This document shows, in pieces, positions 62,391 to 64,000 of a stretch of 64,000 bases of DNA. The position numbers and the translations under genes were made by a program. Source of the stretch: Euonymus europaeus (taxonomy: Eukaryota; Streptophyta; Magnoliopsida; Celastrales; Celastraceae). The stretch is from assembly GCA_963580455.1 (NCBI GenBank), contig OY756971.1:13787001-13851000 (forward strand). The letters run 5' to 3'. How positions within the stretch are numbered: position 1 is the stretch's first letter; every line of letters starts with the position of its first letter. The notes beneath the pieces were generated by a model. The model ran no database searches, had not been told where the DNA came from, and saw only the letters and a program-made list of their open reading frames with translations.

Positions 62391-62872
62391 AACTTTGATG
62401 GTCCGAAGTTGCTCAACTCTCTCTATGGAGGAGTTTTTAACAATTTTGTCCATTTGTCATAGAAAGTTGGTGTTTTGGCAACGAAATAATCTAGAAAGCT
62501 TATACTCATAAAATTTGGCATACAATAACAATAAAAAGTGTACACCGAGCAACTTTGATGGTCCGAAGTTGCTCAACTCTCTCTATGGAAGAGATTTTAA
62601 CGGCTTTGTCCATTTGTCATACAAAGTTAGTGTTTTGCCATCGTAATAATCTAGGAAGCTTATACTCGTAAAATTTGACGTAGAAGAATATTGAAAAGTG
62701 TACACCGAGCAACTTTGATGGTTCGATGTTGCTCAACTCTCTATATGGAGGAGCTTTTAACGGCTTTTGTCCATTTTTCATAGAAAGTTGGTGTTTTGGC
62801 ATCGAATTAATCCTATAAGCTTATACTCATAAAATTTGACATAGAATAATAATAAAAAGTGTACACCGAGCA

Positions 62873-62877
62873 ACTTT
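62873..62877. repeat. Predicted left target-site sequence ACTTT
   Basis: ACTTT is the last five bases of satellite before the LTR terminus TG. In an uninterrupted monomer it continues GATGGTCC. If the insertion is intact, ACTTT followed by GATGG should recur directly after the far end of the element, outside the window. Confidence 0.5.
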
Positions 62878-63392
62878 TGTGACGCCCCGATCCGGGCACG
62901 ACACTGGTGCCCTCCGGCACCGTCCTAGGCCACTAGTGCGATCATCCGGCAGACCGAAAATCCGGCGGCATCTCCCCGTATGTCGGAGAGTCCCCGCCTG
63001 CATCAGAAACATGCAGCATAAAATCCTCCATCACACTAGCAACCTAGCTAGGCCTCAGTCCTCAATCACATGCAATCCTGATCCTAAGGGCCTCAGGCCA
63101 TCCACTACCAGCATGCACAAACTGATAGTATAAACACATCGTCAAATTCATAATATCATATAACCAAAAATCAACTCAGCATACATCATGCATACACCCT
63201 CTGGTGCAAATGGTTATAAGATTATCATGAATAAACATCAATACATCATATACAAATACATGCTTAGAGTATCTCTCTAGCACCCACATCCTATCCAGGG
63301 CCATCCATGTCACATCACGCTCTCACTGATCCGCTTCACTAGTACCTGTACCGTACCAGTATCACATGTGGGAAGGAAATGAAAGTAGAGGG

Positions 63393-63407
63393 TGAGCAAG
63401 AAGCTCA
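63393..63407 (-). promoter_or_regulatory. Conserved LTR hairpin motif, minus-strand copy
   Basis: On the minus strand the sequence reads CCCTACTGAGC, loop TTCTT, GCTCACCCTC. The 5-bp stem TGAGC/GCTCA is the same as at 30636-30649, but the loop differs in sequence and length. Keeping the stem while changing the loop suggests that pairing is what is conserved. Confidence 0.6.
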
Positions 63408-63542
63408 GTAGGGTTATGAGTAACATGAGCATAAGGACGAATCGGAACAATAGGATATGCAACAATATGAAACCTACCACATGCACGTATACTCAACAAT
63501 CACATAGAACATCAACCCGGGCAATCCCCTCAATGAGCATAC

Positions 63543-63663
63543 CTCATCGATACCATGGCTCGTTCCATGTAATATCGAACGTGAGCAAGCTAACCAAATC
63601 AACTCATCAATATCATGGTCGCTATCCATGACTATTGAACAGGAGCAAGCTCCCCAACATCAA
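63543..63663 (-). repeat. Two-copy subrepeat (about 60 bp) in the LTR
   Basis: Units starting CTCATCGATACCATGG (63543) and CTCATCAATATCATGG (63603) are aligned over about 60 bases and end in GAGCAAGCT followed by A/C-rich sequence. They are a diverged tandem duplication within the LTR. Confidence 0.75.
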
Positions 63664-63897
63664 ACGCTCTTGGATTACCCGGTTGCGTGACTCTATCATG
63701 CCCGTACCATTCCAGGGAAGGTCCCTCATGAACCATACCCCTAGTGCGTTTTCCTACTTGAAGTTCACATGACTCAGTGGTAACTCTCATCACCTCGTCA
63801 TCCCTCCAAGTAGCTTTCAAGAATCCTAAGGACTCCCGAGTCCATACCCGGTCCCCCATGCAACTCTAATGCATTAATGTCTTGACATGCCGAAAGG

Positions 63898-63919
63898 ATA
63901 TATATATATATATATATAT
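63898..63919. repeat. (AT)n microsatellite
   Basis: Eleven AT dinucleotides in a row, followed after about ten bases by another short ATATATATACATA stretch. It is a simple repeat inside the LTR. Confidence 0.95.
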
Positions 63920-64000
63920 GAACAACCTACATATATATACATAACTATCATGTTGCATGAACGGAAGTCACATCGTGCCCATAGATGATGGAGCACACAC

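Larger units (their letters stand above)
32391..62877 (+). repeat. 160-bp tandem satellite array, right block
   Basis: This continues the same array after the nested LTR insertion, with about 190 monomers in the same orientation. The monomer interrupted at 28862 resumes at 32391, allowing for the duplicated AAGAG. Compared with the left block it holds longer and cleaner multi-monomer duplications, especially beyond about 49.5 kb. The subtype marked by a run of seven or eight A before ACTGTACACTGAGC is common up to about 47.1 kb and absent afterwards. The block ends at 62877, where an LTR begins two bases after the left dyad arm of a monomer starts its spacer. No gene is supported inside it. 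Confidence 0.97.
62878..64000 (-). mobile_element. LTR of a Tekay/Del-like retrotransposon, partial, minus strand
   Basis: The satellite stops at GAGCAACTTT and TGTGACGCCCCGATCC begins. This is the reverse complement of the GGGGCGTNACA 3' end type seen in the inner LTR at 30953, so the element lies on the minus strand and its LTR 3' end is at 62878. The shared TGAGC...GCTCA hairpin motif at 63393-63407 supports the same lineage. Otherwise the two LTRs look unlike, so they belong to different families. At least 1,123 bp is LTR and no coding domain is reached. Whether it is a solo LTR or a full element cannot be seen. Small open frames here are not genes. Confidence 0.75.

Noticed and set aside
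1..62877. CRISPR-like array (regular repeats)
   Set aside because: The whole 160-bp unit is repeated without unique spacers, and the context is plant heterochromatin.
1..62877. Inverted satellite segments or switches of orientation
   Set aside because: GAGCAACTTTGATGG and CTCTCTCTATGG stay on the plus strand throughout as far as I could read, apart from the dyad itself.
62827..63859. Open frames of 61-84 codons in the right-hand LTR
   Set aside because: They are short, overlap on both strands and cross the satellite/LTR boundary or the LTR subrepeats. No gag or pol motif is present.

Overview
The window is repetitive plant nuclear DNA, with no gene I can support. About 59 kb of the 64 kb is one satellite array made of head-to-tail monomers of about 160 bp (roughly 370 copies). 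It occupies 1-28862 and 32391-62877, always in the same orientation. The rest is LTR-retrotransposon DNA. The plant lineage of the LTRs and the monomer length suggest a flowering plant, probably a eudicot, and centromeric or pericentromeric heterochromatin. That location is inferred: I do not recognise the satellite sequence, and it cannot be proven from sequence alone.

Each canonical monomer carries an AAGCTT (HindIII) site, an 8-bp palindrome GTGTACAC and, one base later, a 9-bp inverted repeat (GAGCAACTT / AAGTTGCTC) around a 10-base spacer. The many 60-92 codon open frames are by-products of the repeat. The 160-bp period is not a multiple of three, so successive monomers are read in rotating frames.

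Layout. From 1 to about 16.4 kb the array is diverged, with interspersed long-range copies such as 1.5-2.3 kb against 6.4-7.2 kb. From 16.4 to 28.9 kb there are two 801-bp (5-monomer) duplications and a loose 21-25-monomer higher-order repeat of about 3.4-4.0 kb. That periodicity continues past the retroelement insertion to about 35.5 kb. From 28863 to 32390 lies a solo LTR with a second solo LTR nested inside it, each with its own 5-bp target-site duplication. From 35.5 to 49 kb there are shared-deletion monomers and multi-monomer tandem blocks (about 1.53 kb and 2.08/2.24 kb). From 49.5 to 62.4 kb there are the cleanest recent amplifications: 1,908 bp in tandem and almost identical, overlapped by 3,024 bp, then about 1,758 bp. 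At 62878 the array is broken by the end of another LTR on the minus strand, which runs off the window.

Read as a whole, the window records satellite evolution by unequal crossing-over or related recombination, short deletions at microhomology, and retroelement insertion followed by LTR-LTR recombination. I found no protein-coding system, RNA gene or CRISPR array. The points most worth a second look are the dyad in the monomer, the overlapping recent duplications, and the folded RNA motifs inside the LTRs.
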